Positions 43,739 through 57,513 of a stretch of DNA of 64,000 nucleotides are shown here, one piece after another. Each line of letters begins with the position of its first letter. Within the stretch, counting starts at the first letter, position 1. The notes under the pieces were generated by a model. That model searched no databases. It was not told the DNA's origin and was given only the letters and a program-made list of their open reading frames with translations. The position numbers and the translations under genes were made by a program. Where the stretch lies: NCBI RefSeq assembly GCF_949628215.1, contig NC_134280.1, positions 51,920,621 to 51,984,620 on the forward strand, in the 5' to 3' direction. This DNA comes from Phalacrocorax aristotelis (lineage: Eukaryota; Chordata; Aves; Suliformes; Phalacrocoracidae).

Positions 43739-45960
43739 CTGGAGAATAGGAGTCAGCTAATTGTTATCATTGACCTTTCAAGCCCGATTCCAGCTAGTTT
43801 AATATATTGTGCTTACGTGATACTGACCAGAAAACCCCAGCTTTTTTAGAGTGTGCCAGGGAATTACCTGGGGTTGCACAATGGTCAGAGTGCAATAGGT
43901 GCCCCTTTCTATAAATACAGGAGTGCTTTCAGTGTATTTGTTTTTATTTAAAGCTTATCAGAGAAAAATAACAAATGGGAATGCCAATAACTCAAAAAAG
44001 TTTAAAACTAGATTATATATTTGTCTTTTGAGTTCAGCTTTTATTAAGTAATACCTAGGGATTTTCTTTTAATTTGTGTATATCCATGCCCTACTATTCC
44101 TGTTGTAAGAACAGCCAGAAGACAAAGATGAATTGCTGAAGTTTTTTTTTTTGGCTGATCACAAGTACTCAACTATTTTTACCTTTAGGATGAACTTCAT
44201 GTAGCTTTTGCATGCTTATGCTGAATGAGAATTAACCTAATACAAGCCACTCTCTGCCGCTTCTGCCTAAAGAAATTCTTCTTATTACAATAAATTTACA
44301 TTTTAAGTCATTCTTTTTTTTCTACACCTCTGCATTTTCACCAGACGAGATTAAGAATTGCATTGTCAATCACTGAAATGCAGCAACTTTTGGAGTACAC
44401 AGAGTTGCCTTTTATCAGTATGTAACAGTAAAGCACAGTATTCTAATGCAAACATTAAGCTCATGGATTACTAGGAAGAATGATAGAAAAATTGTTCAGA
44501 ATGCTAGTACTGATATCCATATTTATTTTAGAAAGGATCTAGTGAAAATTGTGTTTTCAGAAGGTTATAGAGCCTTCTGTATCCTGTTTTAGCAGAGGAA
44601 CAGCATGTCCTGTAAAATACAGTATATCATGTTAGCATGATGACATTTATTCATTCTTGCATGGATGTGGAAAACTAAAGGCTTAATGAATAAAATTTAG
44701 ATTGAAAAGCCAGTGTCTCACATTTCTTCAGAAAAGCACATGTGAAAAGTTGTATTGGTTCTGACCAAGGGTTGATGTAGCTCAGTATTTTATTTCCAGT
44801 AGTGGTCATTAAGAGACTGCCCAAGGGAAGAGTACCATCAGGTCAAGCATGTATACTTCCCTAGATACTCTCCCAGTCTCCAATTATTTTCAATTCAGGG
44901 ATTTTGTGACACTATTTGGATTTGTCTGCCTACCCTTCTTGTGCTGTGGTTTCTAACCAGCCTCCTTTTGAATTGAAGCAAAGTTTCTTTGTAACAGAAA
45001 ATACCACAGTCACTGCTTTCAAAAATGACCATTTTAATTATGAGTTAAGATTTTAATGATGTCTGCCTTTCTAACAGTACTTCTGATACCTAATATTTTT
45101 AATACATTAAAGCTATAATATGCTAATTATTTTGTGTTTTGGCATGACACATTTTTATGCAAGTAAGATAATAGTATCTTACTATCTTCTGTATTTCTTA
45201 GACTCAGAAGGACTAGCAAAAATTTGCAGTAAGTAGGTGGCTGGAGTTAATTTTGCTTACTTTTGGGTGCATGCACCCAAGCCATTAGGAGTTATGGGAA
45301 AATTTCTGGGAAACCACCAGAACTGCGGCAACAATAGCTTCAGCTGGCACAGCTGGATGTTGAAGTGAAGATATGTCCATACCCTGACTCCCCACTGGCT
45401 GCTGGCTATAAAGGTGAGGAAGAACTATTCCATATTCTGATCTTTCACTTGCTCATAAATTTGTTTTAACCTGCAATCTTTAAAGTGATGTCATAGACCT
45501 AGCCTATATGGAGAATCAGGTTTATTTCATTCCCTGGATTTTGCAGCATCAAAAGAATCCATTTCCTAAGTTCTTAGATAATATTAGGCCATAATCTGCA
45601 GGAAAGAAAATCAAACAGATCACACAAATGACCTCAACTGCAAATTTCTAAATTTGGAAGGCTACTAAACTGTTCACAGTTTTTATCCTTAGCCATCAAA
45701 ACCTCAGCATGGTACACTACACCACTTTCCAACTAGTATAAAACTTACCAGAGCAAGACAACGTATTTTACTGTCTTTTCATAAGCAAGCTCTTAATTTG
45801 GAATTTCTAAAACTAATGCTTTAAATCATATATTCCCTGAGGCAAGGAATTATTTTTATTATGTGTTTTGTACAGTGTCTCCTGCAATATGGAATTGATG
45901 CTAAATGGAGTTGTTACTCATAGCTGCAATGTGACATTAAATACCAGGTCAGGCACTTAC
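43739..45960. other. Probable 5' intron of MUC6
   Basis: It holds a degenerate ancient repeat near 44.75-44.97 kb and an 18-bp perfect palindrome at 45263-45280. No signal-peptide exon could be identified. Confidence 0.45.
44745..44965. repeat. Second degenerate copy of the ancient repeat
   Basis: The order CTGACCAAGGGTTGATGTAG, TATTTTATTTCCAGTAGTGG, CCCAAGGGAAGAGTACC, AAGCATGTATACTTCCC and ACTCTCCCAGTCTCC follows the same old repeat layout as 25505-25760. Edges are approximate. Confidence 0.4.
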
Positions 45961-46023
45961 TCCTTTGCAGAGATTCTTTCTGGTTATGGATAATAATGTA
46001 GGGCCAATAATTTCCTTCAAATG
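45961..46023 (-). CDS. Candidate 5' exon of MUC6
   Basis: This 63-nt phase 1-1 open stretch reads FEGNYWPYIIIHNQKESLQR. It lies between an excellent acceptor (CTTTTTCCTTTCACAG) and a consensus GTAAGT donor, and joins in frame to the 43685 exon. The resulting ESLQRIRYSGQ loosely recalls the LQR-containing pre-D1 segment of MUC6. No ATG or signal peptide is included. It could be a cryptic exon. Confidence 0.4.
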
Positions 46024-49000
46024 CTGTGAAAGGAAAAAGACAACAAGAAGTTATCCTCTGAGCACAGGAAGTTGAATATTTGTGTATTTATTGATTTATT
46101 TTTAAACATGGTACAAGTCAAATTGGAAAACCACATAACTGAGTTTGTAATAAAAAATTCTTCTGCATCTGGAAAAATGATACCAAAAGCTGCCAGAAAT
46201 CCTGCGTAATATGGAACTTCCTGTACTTCATCCTCAAATCCTGTGCTTCTTGTTAAAAAAATGTGGGATAAATCTTTCCTCATGTTTTTGAATTCTTATT
46301 CCACCATCTGGGTAGAAGTAGTGGAGGGAACAGCCAAAACTGGGAAAATATGGAAAAAGTAATGTTCCATGTGTTCTTCACAAGAATCATGGGATCTGTA
46401 GCTGAAGAGTGGGAAATCCCCAGGTCTAGTTATTGCTTTTGCTGCTCATGTTACGGCAGAATGATGAAAGCTGTTTCCTGCTCCCTTCCACACACCTCTT
46501 CACAAAGCCTCTTCTGGTTATGAGAAGCCAAGGAATGTTTAGCAAATGTGGAGTACAGTATGGTCCCTCTTCTGTCACAGACCCAGACCTATGGCACCGC
46601 GTCCTCATACATACCTGAAGGTTCTTTTGCCTAGCAGCTTGCTTCCTGCCTAAAGCGCGAAGAGAGTAAGATAGATGTTTAAAAGGGCTGCCACAGCCAA
46701 TCTACAAGCAGTGAGCCCTGTGCAGGGACAGAGGTAGTGCACGCATGGAGTGAGCTTTCATAGAGTCGATAGGTGGATGGTAAAAACCAAAGCAAGCTGT
46801 AAGAAAAAGGACCTAGGGTGCTTCAGAAGTGTGCTATTAATTTTTAAAGTTTGTCAGGTCTGGTATTTCTTAGCTAGCAGGAGCAAATATCCTGCAGAAA
46901 CCTTATAATTCTCTATTATATGTTTAGGATCCCTTGCAACAGAGAAAATAGGAAGGTTTGTTATAGCAGAAGGTTTGTTTAGCCACATAAACTAGGTCAA
47001 GTCTACATACATATCTAGCCAATTCCACGCTGTGCTGCTGAATGTGAGGTAATATTTATCATGTGGTATCTCAAGAACTGTAGGAAAACAGGTGAGGTTC
47101 CATCTTGTATGTGAGGCTAGATTAAGGCACCACAGCACAATCTGGAGAATAAGAGTTTTAGCACATGCCCTTGCTTTGAATCTGAGACCCAGACATCTCC
47201 AATTTCCCCGCCATTCTATGCCTCAGTTCTTCTCTGAAACAGTACTTCTTGAAAAAGATGTTATCTGAATAAACTAATCAAGCTTTTAAGAGCTAAAATA
47301 CTACACTGGTGGAATTGTATACAAAGACTATCTAGACAGAAGGGAAATAAATCAAGGATATAAGTTCAGCGACTGAAGTGCTCCCACCCCAAGTGTTATT
47401 CTAGTAGCTTTAAACGACATTCATCTTAGCCAGTTGTTAGACTCCTTTCACAGGCTGTGAAAGTAAGTACAAATTTGCTGAGTACAATTTGACTTGCAAA
47501 ATATGTGTGTAACATGGAACAAATGGATTATACATAAAAACGTTATTTCTCTCCATTGGTATAAAGGAAACCGTAGGTGACTATACGTAGTGTAAATGGC
47601 AAGGCAGAAGTCCAGTGAGACGTGTTCCCTCTATCATTCTTCCTAGATCTTGTGTCCATTTCAATGGGACAGTGCTCTACAATCAAAAAATGAAACTCAA
47701 GGGTGAAAAGTAACTTATTTTTTCTAAGTTGGAGTAAGTTACCAGCATAATATCTTCTTGATAAACTAGACAAGAATATTTCTACAAGAAAGAAACATGA
47801 CAAAGCAATCTCATCAGCTGTTGAGTTGCAAGCTGTTATACTCACTGCATGACCAGCACTTCAACTTTCACAGTTGTCTGACACACTAATGAGAAAACCA
47901 TTATAGATCTTACTCATGCTGCCCTGTCCTCTGTAATTGGTTGGCACTGGTAAATAATTGTTTGAAATTTTGCAAGTGTTTCAGTAGCACTCCATGGTCA
48001 CCCTGCAACTCAGCAGGCATCTCCAGAACACAGCATGCTTCTTCCTATGTCCTTCCAAGTTCCTAGTGAGCCCCACATCACAGTAACTCCACCACAAAAA
48101 GTAATAGAGTCAGTTTGTGTGGCTATCAAGCTAACACTCTTTACACCTAGAGTTGCTGCTGCCTTTTTTGAATGCCTTGATTTTGGTATCTCCATTTGAT
48201 CAATAATCTATTATTGTTGGGTTAACAGTTTTGCAATCACCACTGTTTAATCCCATACTACAAACAATACATTAATGGGATTTAAGAGTGTGCAACAGCT
48301 GCCTTCAGAGGATATTTGATTTGCAGGAATTGAAGATATGCCTAAAACATTATTTCAGGTGAGATCTATCTAGAAAGCTTGATATAAAACAAGAATTCTA
48401 ATATTTTGTGGACAAATATTTTAGATTGGAACAGACACTTTGGTTCACAAAGCTTATTTGTAAGCTTTTCAAACTCAAAATTCACAAGTCTAAGCATGCC
48501 AAACAGTGTCCAAATGTTACAAATACTCCAGGTTTGGTATTTAGATTTAAAAAATTGAATGTCATAATCACCCTGGATTACATGGAGGTGTGCAAGGGTT
48601 ATACTGAAAATAGCTAAGAATACGAAATCTGCTTTAACATTTTGCTCAAAGAATGGCTAGTAAAACAAATACAGAGCCATTTGCTGACTTTCTGCCAATC
48701 GGTCTGTATCCTGTCAGATCAAACTATTAGACTAATTACAGTGTGGCAATTATCCTCAGCATTTACATTTTTTTCCTCACACTTAACTCTGAGGAGATTA
48801 GTAAAATCGTCCTGGCAATTTTATTAACGATTCACAACCACATGAAATGGTAGATTGTATAGATGCAGCAAGTTCTATGGCCCCATGTAGAAGCTGCATC
48901 TAGCTATTATTTAGGAAATTTCCATTGAAAAGGCTTTCCTAGTGGTAAATGAAATTTCTAAACTACTGAAATCTTCCTTACTGACATTTTACTGTTACTG

Positions 49001-52000
49001 CAAGTATTCTGTTTTCTTTTGAGAAATGTGATGTTTTTGAGTTGACATGAAATACTTAATTTTGGATGAGCTCAATAGAACTTTAAACAGACTTTCACTT
49101 TTCTTAGATAAAGGAAGTTTCACTTTCAATTCCTACTCTACTCTAGTTGGCCTGACTTGCTTGAGAATTTTATCTGCCAAAGTGCAATTTCTGTGTGGTC
49201 AGTCTCTCAAGTTCATGACAGCAATACAATCCAGACAGGGAACCTGACTTACTATGAAGAATTAAGTAATTGTTTTCCTATATTACAATTATTATGAAAC
49301 ATTCCTATGGAAAAATACAATTTGAAGTTGTAATGGCTTCAATCAAAATATTTTACATCAGCTAAATGAAGGAAAACAAAACATTTTCATTTGATGTAAA
49401 ACATTGAAACTAAATCTTTCTTATACATCCAAATATAAATATTTTGGGATTTCAGTTCTGTAAAAGGTTCAATTTTTATCTTCTCATCTGGGACAAAAAG
49501 AAATGTTGCAATGTCAGAAGTTCTGGAAAAGACAAGAGCTTTAAAATAAATTATATAAGCCTAAAATGAAATTTAACAGCAAGGGTAGTGATAGAATCAT
49601 AGCTGTAATAATACTAATCAGTTGCATATGCTCATGATGATTTCTTTTCAATAAGAAACTATTAACTTCCTTTGTCTCTTGTAAAACAAGATGGCTGAAC
49701 AGCATAAATGAAGGTAACTTCCTAGTTACATACATAGTAAGAAAAAATATAATGACTGTACATAAACATCTCTTAAGGATCCATGCAGTTTTGACTACTG
49801 AAATATATGAAGTGGTGAAGCCTCAATTTAATGAATGAATCAGCATCCCTTATTAAGTATAAGCTAGAACTAACAGTTTTAATCTGGTTTTAAACTTCTG
49901 TAGGTTTTTTAAATCAGGCTAATGCATGTTTACTGCTTTTTCTGAGTTATCAAGGGAAAGAGGAAGTGGGTCTTCCATGGTCCATCAGACTCCACATCAA
50001 ATATATATTCTTCCAATTAATATTTACATTCCTAGTTGAAGCCAGACTCAAGGTACAGAATTTGGATGCAGATCCATGATAAAAATTAAAGTCCTTGCTT
50101 TGATTTAACTCATTCTAAAGAGGTAAGACTTGGATCTAGAATTTGAAACAATGAGCATCCTGCATTTTGGCCAGTTTGAGAGCATACAGATCAACTTCTT
50201 ATGGTTCAGATATGCCTCCAAAAATTATATGATTTCAAAATCTTACTTGGCAGAATGAAATCTGTACTTGTTTTCATAGTCTCCAACTTCGCATGGCATT
50301 TCAAGGCCCCAAAATTTTGATACATCCCAAACTGAGAAGTCTGCTCTGTAAGAATCCTCTAGACCCTGCTTTTAGGCTTTTATGTTTAAATTAAAATGCA
50401 ATTCCATCCTAGTCAACACGGTCCTGTATAGATGAGGCCCTATTTGTAATTGCCAAATTTACACCTAAAGCTTGTGAGTGAGTAATGGTCAACAGTAATT
50501 TTCCATTTGAGAATATTAGTATTTATAATAATACATCTACTCATCTAACATATGAAGTCATGTAGATTTAAAACTTGCAAGCATCTGCCTTTGGGGTTAG
50601 GACCCATGTTCAGGTACTTGACTTCATCTTGGTTACAATGGTGCTAATACAGTGAATGGAGTTATACTTGATTTATAACAGTATAGCTGAGATTAGAAAT
50701 TGGCTCTGAGAGTCTACAAAAGGGTTGAGTTTCTTATATTTTAATTTTTTTAGTGCTACAGTTTAAGTCAGTGATTTAAGGGTAATACATGTCCTTGTGC
50801 AATTTGAACTATATGGTTCATTAAATGCAGTAAACACAATACAGAAGAAATAAATTTAACTTTGTTCAAACTAAAGCAAGTGAAGTATGCTTTTTAGCAG
50901 CTTGCAACACGTTCTTGAAATCAGAGCTGTAACAATTGATAATTACAGAAAATATACAGAGAGATAAAAAGAAACCATATCTTAAGCAATGTCAAAACAT
51001 GGCAAAAAAGGCTCACTCTCAAAGAATCAATTGAAAACACTATTGGAAGAGGAATGAGTAAGAAGGAAGAGTAGCTACAGAGTCAATGAACTTAGTTGTC
51101 AAGTCTTTCTAAAAAATTACACAGTCGTCTGATATTCAGATGGGTAGGATCAAAAAAATCAGACAGAGCCCCTTAAAAGACTAAAGAATTATATTGAATA
51201 ATATATGGAAGAATACTTTAAGAGTCATGTAAAATTTTTAGACTGGAATAATTTGCCTGTTCTCCAGCACAGCACAGGGTTCTTTCTATTACATCATTCT
51301 TCAAAAAAGTAATGCCATCCAATAGCTCATACTGAATACTTTTTGCAGTTTGTATAACAATGGAAAAAGGTTTTGATCATCACTCTACACAGAAGATATA
51401 AAACTTCCACAATGGCATCACCAGAGCGCTGCATCATGAACATCTGAAAGACGAAGGCACTTGGCAGCTTGGAAACACAGCATTAAAAAAATATCCCCTG
51501 TATCTAGGGAACCAGATTTAGGGAATGATCCAACAAATGAGTAACCCTGTTTCTCAAAAAAGTTAAGAATAAATAGTTCTATTCCAGTCATGTATTTATT
51601 AAATACATGCAGCTGTGGGTTTTTTAAGATGCAGTGAGGAAGCAAATGTGTAAACTTAATTTTGATGGTTGTGGGAAAGAAGAGCAAGACCTGAACCTCA
51701 TGTGTTGTAATATTACAACAGAGTCACCTGCTTTGTTTCAATACATGCGTATTTTCCTTCAAATCATATACCAAGAGGAAGACAGGCAACTTAGACTTAC
51801 CGGCAGATTGCAGAAAACTGCAGAAGATGAGCAGTATTACTGTCGGAAACATGATGCATGCCCTAACTGGAGAGTTTTTTCAGTACTCTCCTCTGTTCCA
51901 AATGGGCAGTGCTGCTGCTGCCACTTTCTAGGCTTACCTCTTCAAGCTTGGATGCTTTATATATAGAAATGCAATGCCCTCCCTCATTCCCATGGCTTTC

Positions 52001-55000
52001 AGAAATTGCAACAGCAGAGCACCCGCCAAACAGGATCTCCTCTTTATCAAGTTCAACACACCTAAATGCCATTTAGAAAGAAAAGAAAAAAGAAAATACA
52101 AACCTCCTCCAGTTCATTATCATTCTTACAAGGTTTTTATAATGGCTTCTGTTTGTAACAGCTGAAACACATTTAACTTTATTTACTGAACAAATTTGGT
52201 ATTATACCCAAAAGCAATATGCAAAAAGACAAATAATACACAAATTACGATCACTATCTGATAAGGAGAGGAATAATATTGGACCAGTACACAAAGTGGA
52301 AGAATGAAGTGCACTCAGATTTTTTTATTAGCTCTTCTTTAATTAACTTTTATTCACTATCCCGAGTGATTGTGTTCATCTCTTACGTGATTTTTAAAGG
52401 AAAATTATAAACTTTGCCTCAGTAAAAACAGCTGTCTGTGGTACAAACACAGCAATAATACAGCTTCTTTTCTGAGTTTGCAGGGGAGCTTAGTAAGCTC
52501 TTGCCTACCCCCTTAGCACTGCAAAGGACAGGGGGCAATCTATGTTACGAAATGGGGAAGGCTATTGTACTGTGGTACTTTGGCAACTCTGACAAGTTCA
52601 TCATCCTAACCATCCCAATCTTTTGGGATGCTGGTAGTCATCTCCTACCATCATCCCAAAAGATTAATTCCAGTTCTGTTACAACACTTGGATCTCCCCA
52701 CATCAGAGCTAAAACACTGAATGCACTGGATATGTTCACTGTGTCACTGCCACCACTGAACTGACAATACAAGAATAACTTTACTTTCTTGATCCTGTCA
52801 TTTTTCACTAGCACAGTAATTACTTCAGGAAAAAACAGTCTAATTAGAAGACAACTTCCCCATAAAATATAAAAGGTATGGATTGCCTCTCCATATGAAT
52901 CTCTTCAGCTTTTCCTGCTTCACAGGACAGAGAGTGACCATCCTTTAATGTAATTTCAGCCCTGGCTCAACCTGGTTATAACTAAAAGAAAAACATTAAA
53001 TTTTAATTGAAATTAAGGTCTGCTTCTTTTTTTGCCTTTTCTCGCTCCCTGTCCCCCCAGCAACTGAAGGGTAAAGTACATGATTGTTGACAATAGAATT
53101 GTGACCCTAAATTCCAAAACTTCTGTTGAAAACTTTCTTTATCTGCCTTATAACAAAACAAAGTAAATGAAAAAAATCAAGAAAAGTTATTTTCAGTAAG
53201 AAAAAAAACCTGTTTAGTTAAACCCCAGGCATTTAAGAAAGAATTTAATACTAAGTATTTGTCCACATCGACTTACTGATCATTAGCACATCCCATGGTT
53301 TCAACTGGATTGCAAACATTTAGTATTAAAATCTCCACAAGATAAGACAAGAACTATCTCACCACCTTTGACTCTGTTGCACTTGATGCATACTTTTTTT
53401 GTTTACAGACCTTCTCACAGATTTCACCTCAATGTAGTTAAAATAACTGAACTTTTAAAATTAAAGGTAATAATGTGAGAATTACCATTTGAGTCCAATA
53501 TTTAAATCTTGTATGTGACTTCTACGTAGCTCCCTTCTGGGACACAGGAGTTCATATACTTTAAAAGTGCATGATAACTGCCCAGTGCTTTCTGAATAAA
53601 CAAGACCTTTTTCCGAAGGGTGTCAACATAAATACCCTGTATCACATGTCGCTTCTGAAAATCTTGATCAAAGTGCAAAAATAGCCTGAATAATTACATT
53701 GGTACTACAGTACATCTATAAATAAGGTTTCACAACTATACATATTACATTAATTTCTAGCAAATCAGTGCTAAGTCCTCATAATGAAATCCAAAACAGA
53801 ATTTCATTTTTTCACACATTCAGGAAACAACTGCTCTATGAAGATCAGGAACTGTAGTGCTCCCTAACAACTCTAACTTGATCACTGATAGTGTCATACA
53901 GAAGTTTACAGAAACTGTAATACACTGACACTGTTAGTGTCATACAGAAAAGATGAAAAAAAATTATCACCCTTGTCAAATAGGTTTTATTTTCATTTGT
54001 TACATATCTACATAATCTTTCTGTCAAGCAGTAATAAATTAAAACAGCTGATATCAATGATCATTCCATGATTTGCTCATTTCCAGAGCTGGGCACTTGA
54101 GAGCAACAGTTTCACTATCAAAAGTACCAGAAGGACACCTCATGGAACTAAGGTCACTGGTAATGTGTAAGAAGTTACCAAACCCTTTATGTACCCCCTA
54201 ACAGCTAATTTTCCTCTTCCATTACCACAGCTTCAAGCTTTTCTCTGTAGCCTTTATGTTTTCCAAAACCTTTTATGCCTTTATTATATGAACCTTAAGA
54301 AGAACTCATGAAATGCAAATACTGGCAAACGTTATTATAGTTATCAAAAATATTTATGCTTTCAGTTCCCCATATTTGTAGTAATGTTCTTAGCTGGCAC
54401 TTTTTCTATCTAAGAAGTCAGGATAAAGATTTTGCCTTCAGCTATCCTGGAAGGAATTTCACCAGATCAGCCTAAATACTTATGATTCAGCGAGTAACTT
54501 GTTATTTTATGAGGACATCCAATGATGATGTAAATAGAATTAATCAAAAGCAGCCATTTATAACTACATTTAAGTCAGGATTCCAGACCAAGATAAAAGC
54601 ATTTGCTGCAGGACTGTGAGAAGTGACTGAGTCTGCAGTACACGGACAATTATATTATGTGGAAAAGCTTTGTGAAAATTTGTCTACACAGCTGTAGTGA
54701 GAGAATGATGCCTCTAATTAATGGTTTTATTTCCCATGTCATAATTATAACTGATTTATTAACATCATTAACTGTCAGAAACTGGCATTGTACAGGTGAG
54801 CAGAGGTTATTCTGGCCATATACATTATCCAGGAAATGTTTCTCACTATTTAGGTATAGCCTACTTTCCAGCATCATATATACTTCTGGAAGATTTTGAA
54901 ATGTCAAAGGAATTTATGTTAAGCCAGAAATTATGCACGTTGAGAGTCATAACACTTTAACTAAGTAACAGACTGTCTTGCACTGTTTAACTCACCTAGG

Positions 55001-57513
55001 AAATGATAAGTATATTAGTTCTAGAATATTTCAATGCTTTTATGAAGATCCCTAAGAAAACATTCCATTTCCAGTAATATACTCCTTCTTTCTGTATGAT
55101 TTTACCAGCCTTGCATATATTTGGATAAATAGCTACATATCTTTATAAAGAGTCAAACCAAAATATAGCATTTGATTAGCCCTAGGCCTTATGAGTGTTC
55201 AAGAAATTTCCAACCTTTGAAGCTTGTGCCTGCAAGAGTCCTTTGCTTTTTCTGGTATGTAAAGATACTGGCTACAGCTTGATAGCAATCTGACACAACA
55301 GATGATCTGGTGTTTTTTTTCCTTTGAGCTCAAATTTTTAATTTTTTATCCTATTCAAATTTTAAATTATTGTAAGATATATTGGTTTAATATAAGACTA
55401 TTAAAATAATACACACTTTAACTTCTAAATTATTGTAGATGATTTGCCTTCAGACAAACATTTTATAATATTCATGATAGCATCATTTATGTACAATGAA
55501 TATAACATACCCGTATCTTGAATACAAGGCTCTTGAATACAACTGGGTTATCTTTATGACTGAGACATTCACTATGACTGGCAGAGCAATCTAAGTTTCT
55601 ATGTGCAATCAGATGGACTGTAAAGTTTCAGTAGGAAGGTTTGACATTCCAGGGAATCTTGTGGGGCTTTTTTTTGGTATGGACTGTCTCAAGGTAACAG
55701 TATTTATTTTCTATGAGCATGCCTTAACTATATGCATCTTTGAAAATATCTGGTATGAATGAAGACATAGAAAGAAGTTTGAAATCCTTTGAACATGATA
55801 TTGGAAAATGGGATTGCCACATCAAGGAGATTTCAGGCCAATTTTTATGCAGTATCCTGTCCAAAAGAGCACCACAAATTTGCCTCAGAAATTTCACAAT
55901 AGGTATGACAGAATGTTTCCTTCAGTATCTAATCCATTTTTAAATCTTGGTAAGATCACATTGTGGAAAATTAAACACTGTGCAACAGTCACAAATGGGG
56001 AAGCTCCTCAGAAATACCTAACTCCTTAAAGAATTTTGCATTTGACAAGAGCAGAACCACATCCATATCACTCAGGATTTTGACTGAACAGTAGCATCTC
56101 TGCCATATAAAGCAGAAACACTGAATTCGTATAGGGACAACTGAATATATGCTGACTGCATCTCATGCAAAATTTTGAAATTATTAATATAAACAGAATT
56201 TACCTACAGACTGAAAAAAGCTTTAAACAAGGAATGAATGAATGAGAATTTTGTTCTGGGCAGAATTTCATTTTGGACAACCAAAAAAAGAACTGAGTAA
56301 CATTTTCTCTATAACATTTTCTCTGTACTGTTGTGGAAAAAAAGTAGAGTATTTTTTTTTTCTCCACTACAGTGGAAAGGAATTAAGAGGAAATTTTTGT
56401 ATGCTGTAACACATACTGAATATTTTATGTCCTCGTCTTCTGTTCTCACAAAAAAAATAGCTTAAGTGAAAAATTAAAGAAAGGCAAGTAGTCAGTGTTA
56501 GATATTTTACATAAAACTTCAAATATAGGCCAGAAAATTCAGTATTGTGAACATATGACAGGAAGGAAAAGAGGGATGAAATGACTAGTCAAGTCAGAAT
56601 GAAATGGGGAAGCGTTACTGCTTAACCTTACACAAGGTACTATTTCAAAATAAACCAAAAGATCAACACAACTAGCATCACTATGCTAAACATAAGAAAA
56701 CAAGCCCTAATTTTGTCTGCCTATTTCTCATTGTTATCTTTTGGGTAATTTAGCCAGGCAGCAAAGGATCACATACACTGCTGCTTCTCCAGGCTAAGCT
56801 TATTGCTAAGCTTATTGTGTATGTCAGAGGCTCCTGTCTAGTTGTCTGAGTAGCTGGCAGGCAGTGAGGCAGGCAGGCACCACATAGCCAGATGGTTGCC
56901 CCTGCTGCCAAATGCTTTCCAAAGAAACTGGCAGTAAAATAGATACATACTCTGAGAATGTTCCAACTGTGGTAAATAAGAAATTTTTGGCTGAGAAATA
57001 TTCACCAAAAAATCATAACCAGCTATGCCCTTACCCTCAGCCTATGTCCCACCTTTAGAATCCTCTGATATTTATGTGTGCCTTTCTACCCACCTCTCTT
57101 CATGCTTTTTGTACACTTAAACTCCTTCCCCAAACAATACCTAAAAGAAGCCCGGTGGGATTGCAGCATCAGGCACCAAATAATTTGCGTTATGGTTTTA
57201 GTAGAAATCCACACTTCCTGCTTTCCTTTTGGTTACCAAAATGAAGAGAATTCTCTTTCTCAGTACCTAGAAAACAGACCATAATTCTGGAATTTATCAG
57301 ATACAGTCTTCAAAATACAGTCCTCAAATGATACCACACACACTCAACCAGAAAAAAATTGCTATTTAGTAGACTGTTAGGGCTACCATTTACTTGGAGC
57401 CAGCTCTTCTGTCCTTGGGTATCTGGCTACAGATATTTAAATGTAAAATTTCATTTAACAGTGTAAATTATGTTTTGTTGCAATGTACAGAGACACAGTG
57501 CCTATAGGAGGAT
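46024..57513. other. Upstream or intergenic region without a recognisable gene
   Basis: This is 11.5 kb of AT-rich sequence. The open frames (up to about 110 codons, for example 51634-51966) lack family resemblance, splice context or compositional bias. One strong 49-nt foldback lies at 52617-52665. By known MUC6-MUC2 synteny it may include the MUC6 promoter and first exon, neither of which I can point to. Confidence 0.5.
52617..52665. repeat. 49-nt near-perfect inverted repeat (hairpin)
   Basis: The arms 52617-52637 and 52645-52665 pair at 20 of 21 positions (one C/T mismatch) around the 7-nt loop TCATCTC. The left arm starts AATCTTTTGGGATG and the right arm ends CATCCCAAAAGATT. Confidence 0.85.

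Noticed and set aside
43905..43915. TATAAATA box as a MUC6 promoter
   Set aside because: The canonical orientation is plus, opposite to the gene, and no signal-peptide exon follows in either direction.
47821..47930. ATG-started minus reading with a GTGAGT donor as the signal-peptide exon
   Set aside because: It ends in phase 2, not phase 1, and the peptide is not hydrophobic enough for a signal sequence.
51634..51966. 110-codon plus-strand frame with several Cys
   Set aside because: No signal peptide, no splice context and no recognisable family. Length is within chance for AT-poor patches.
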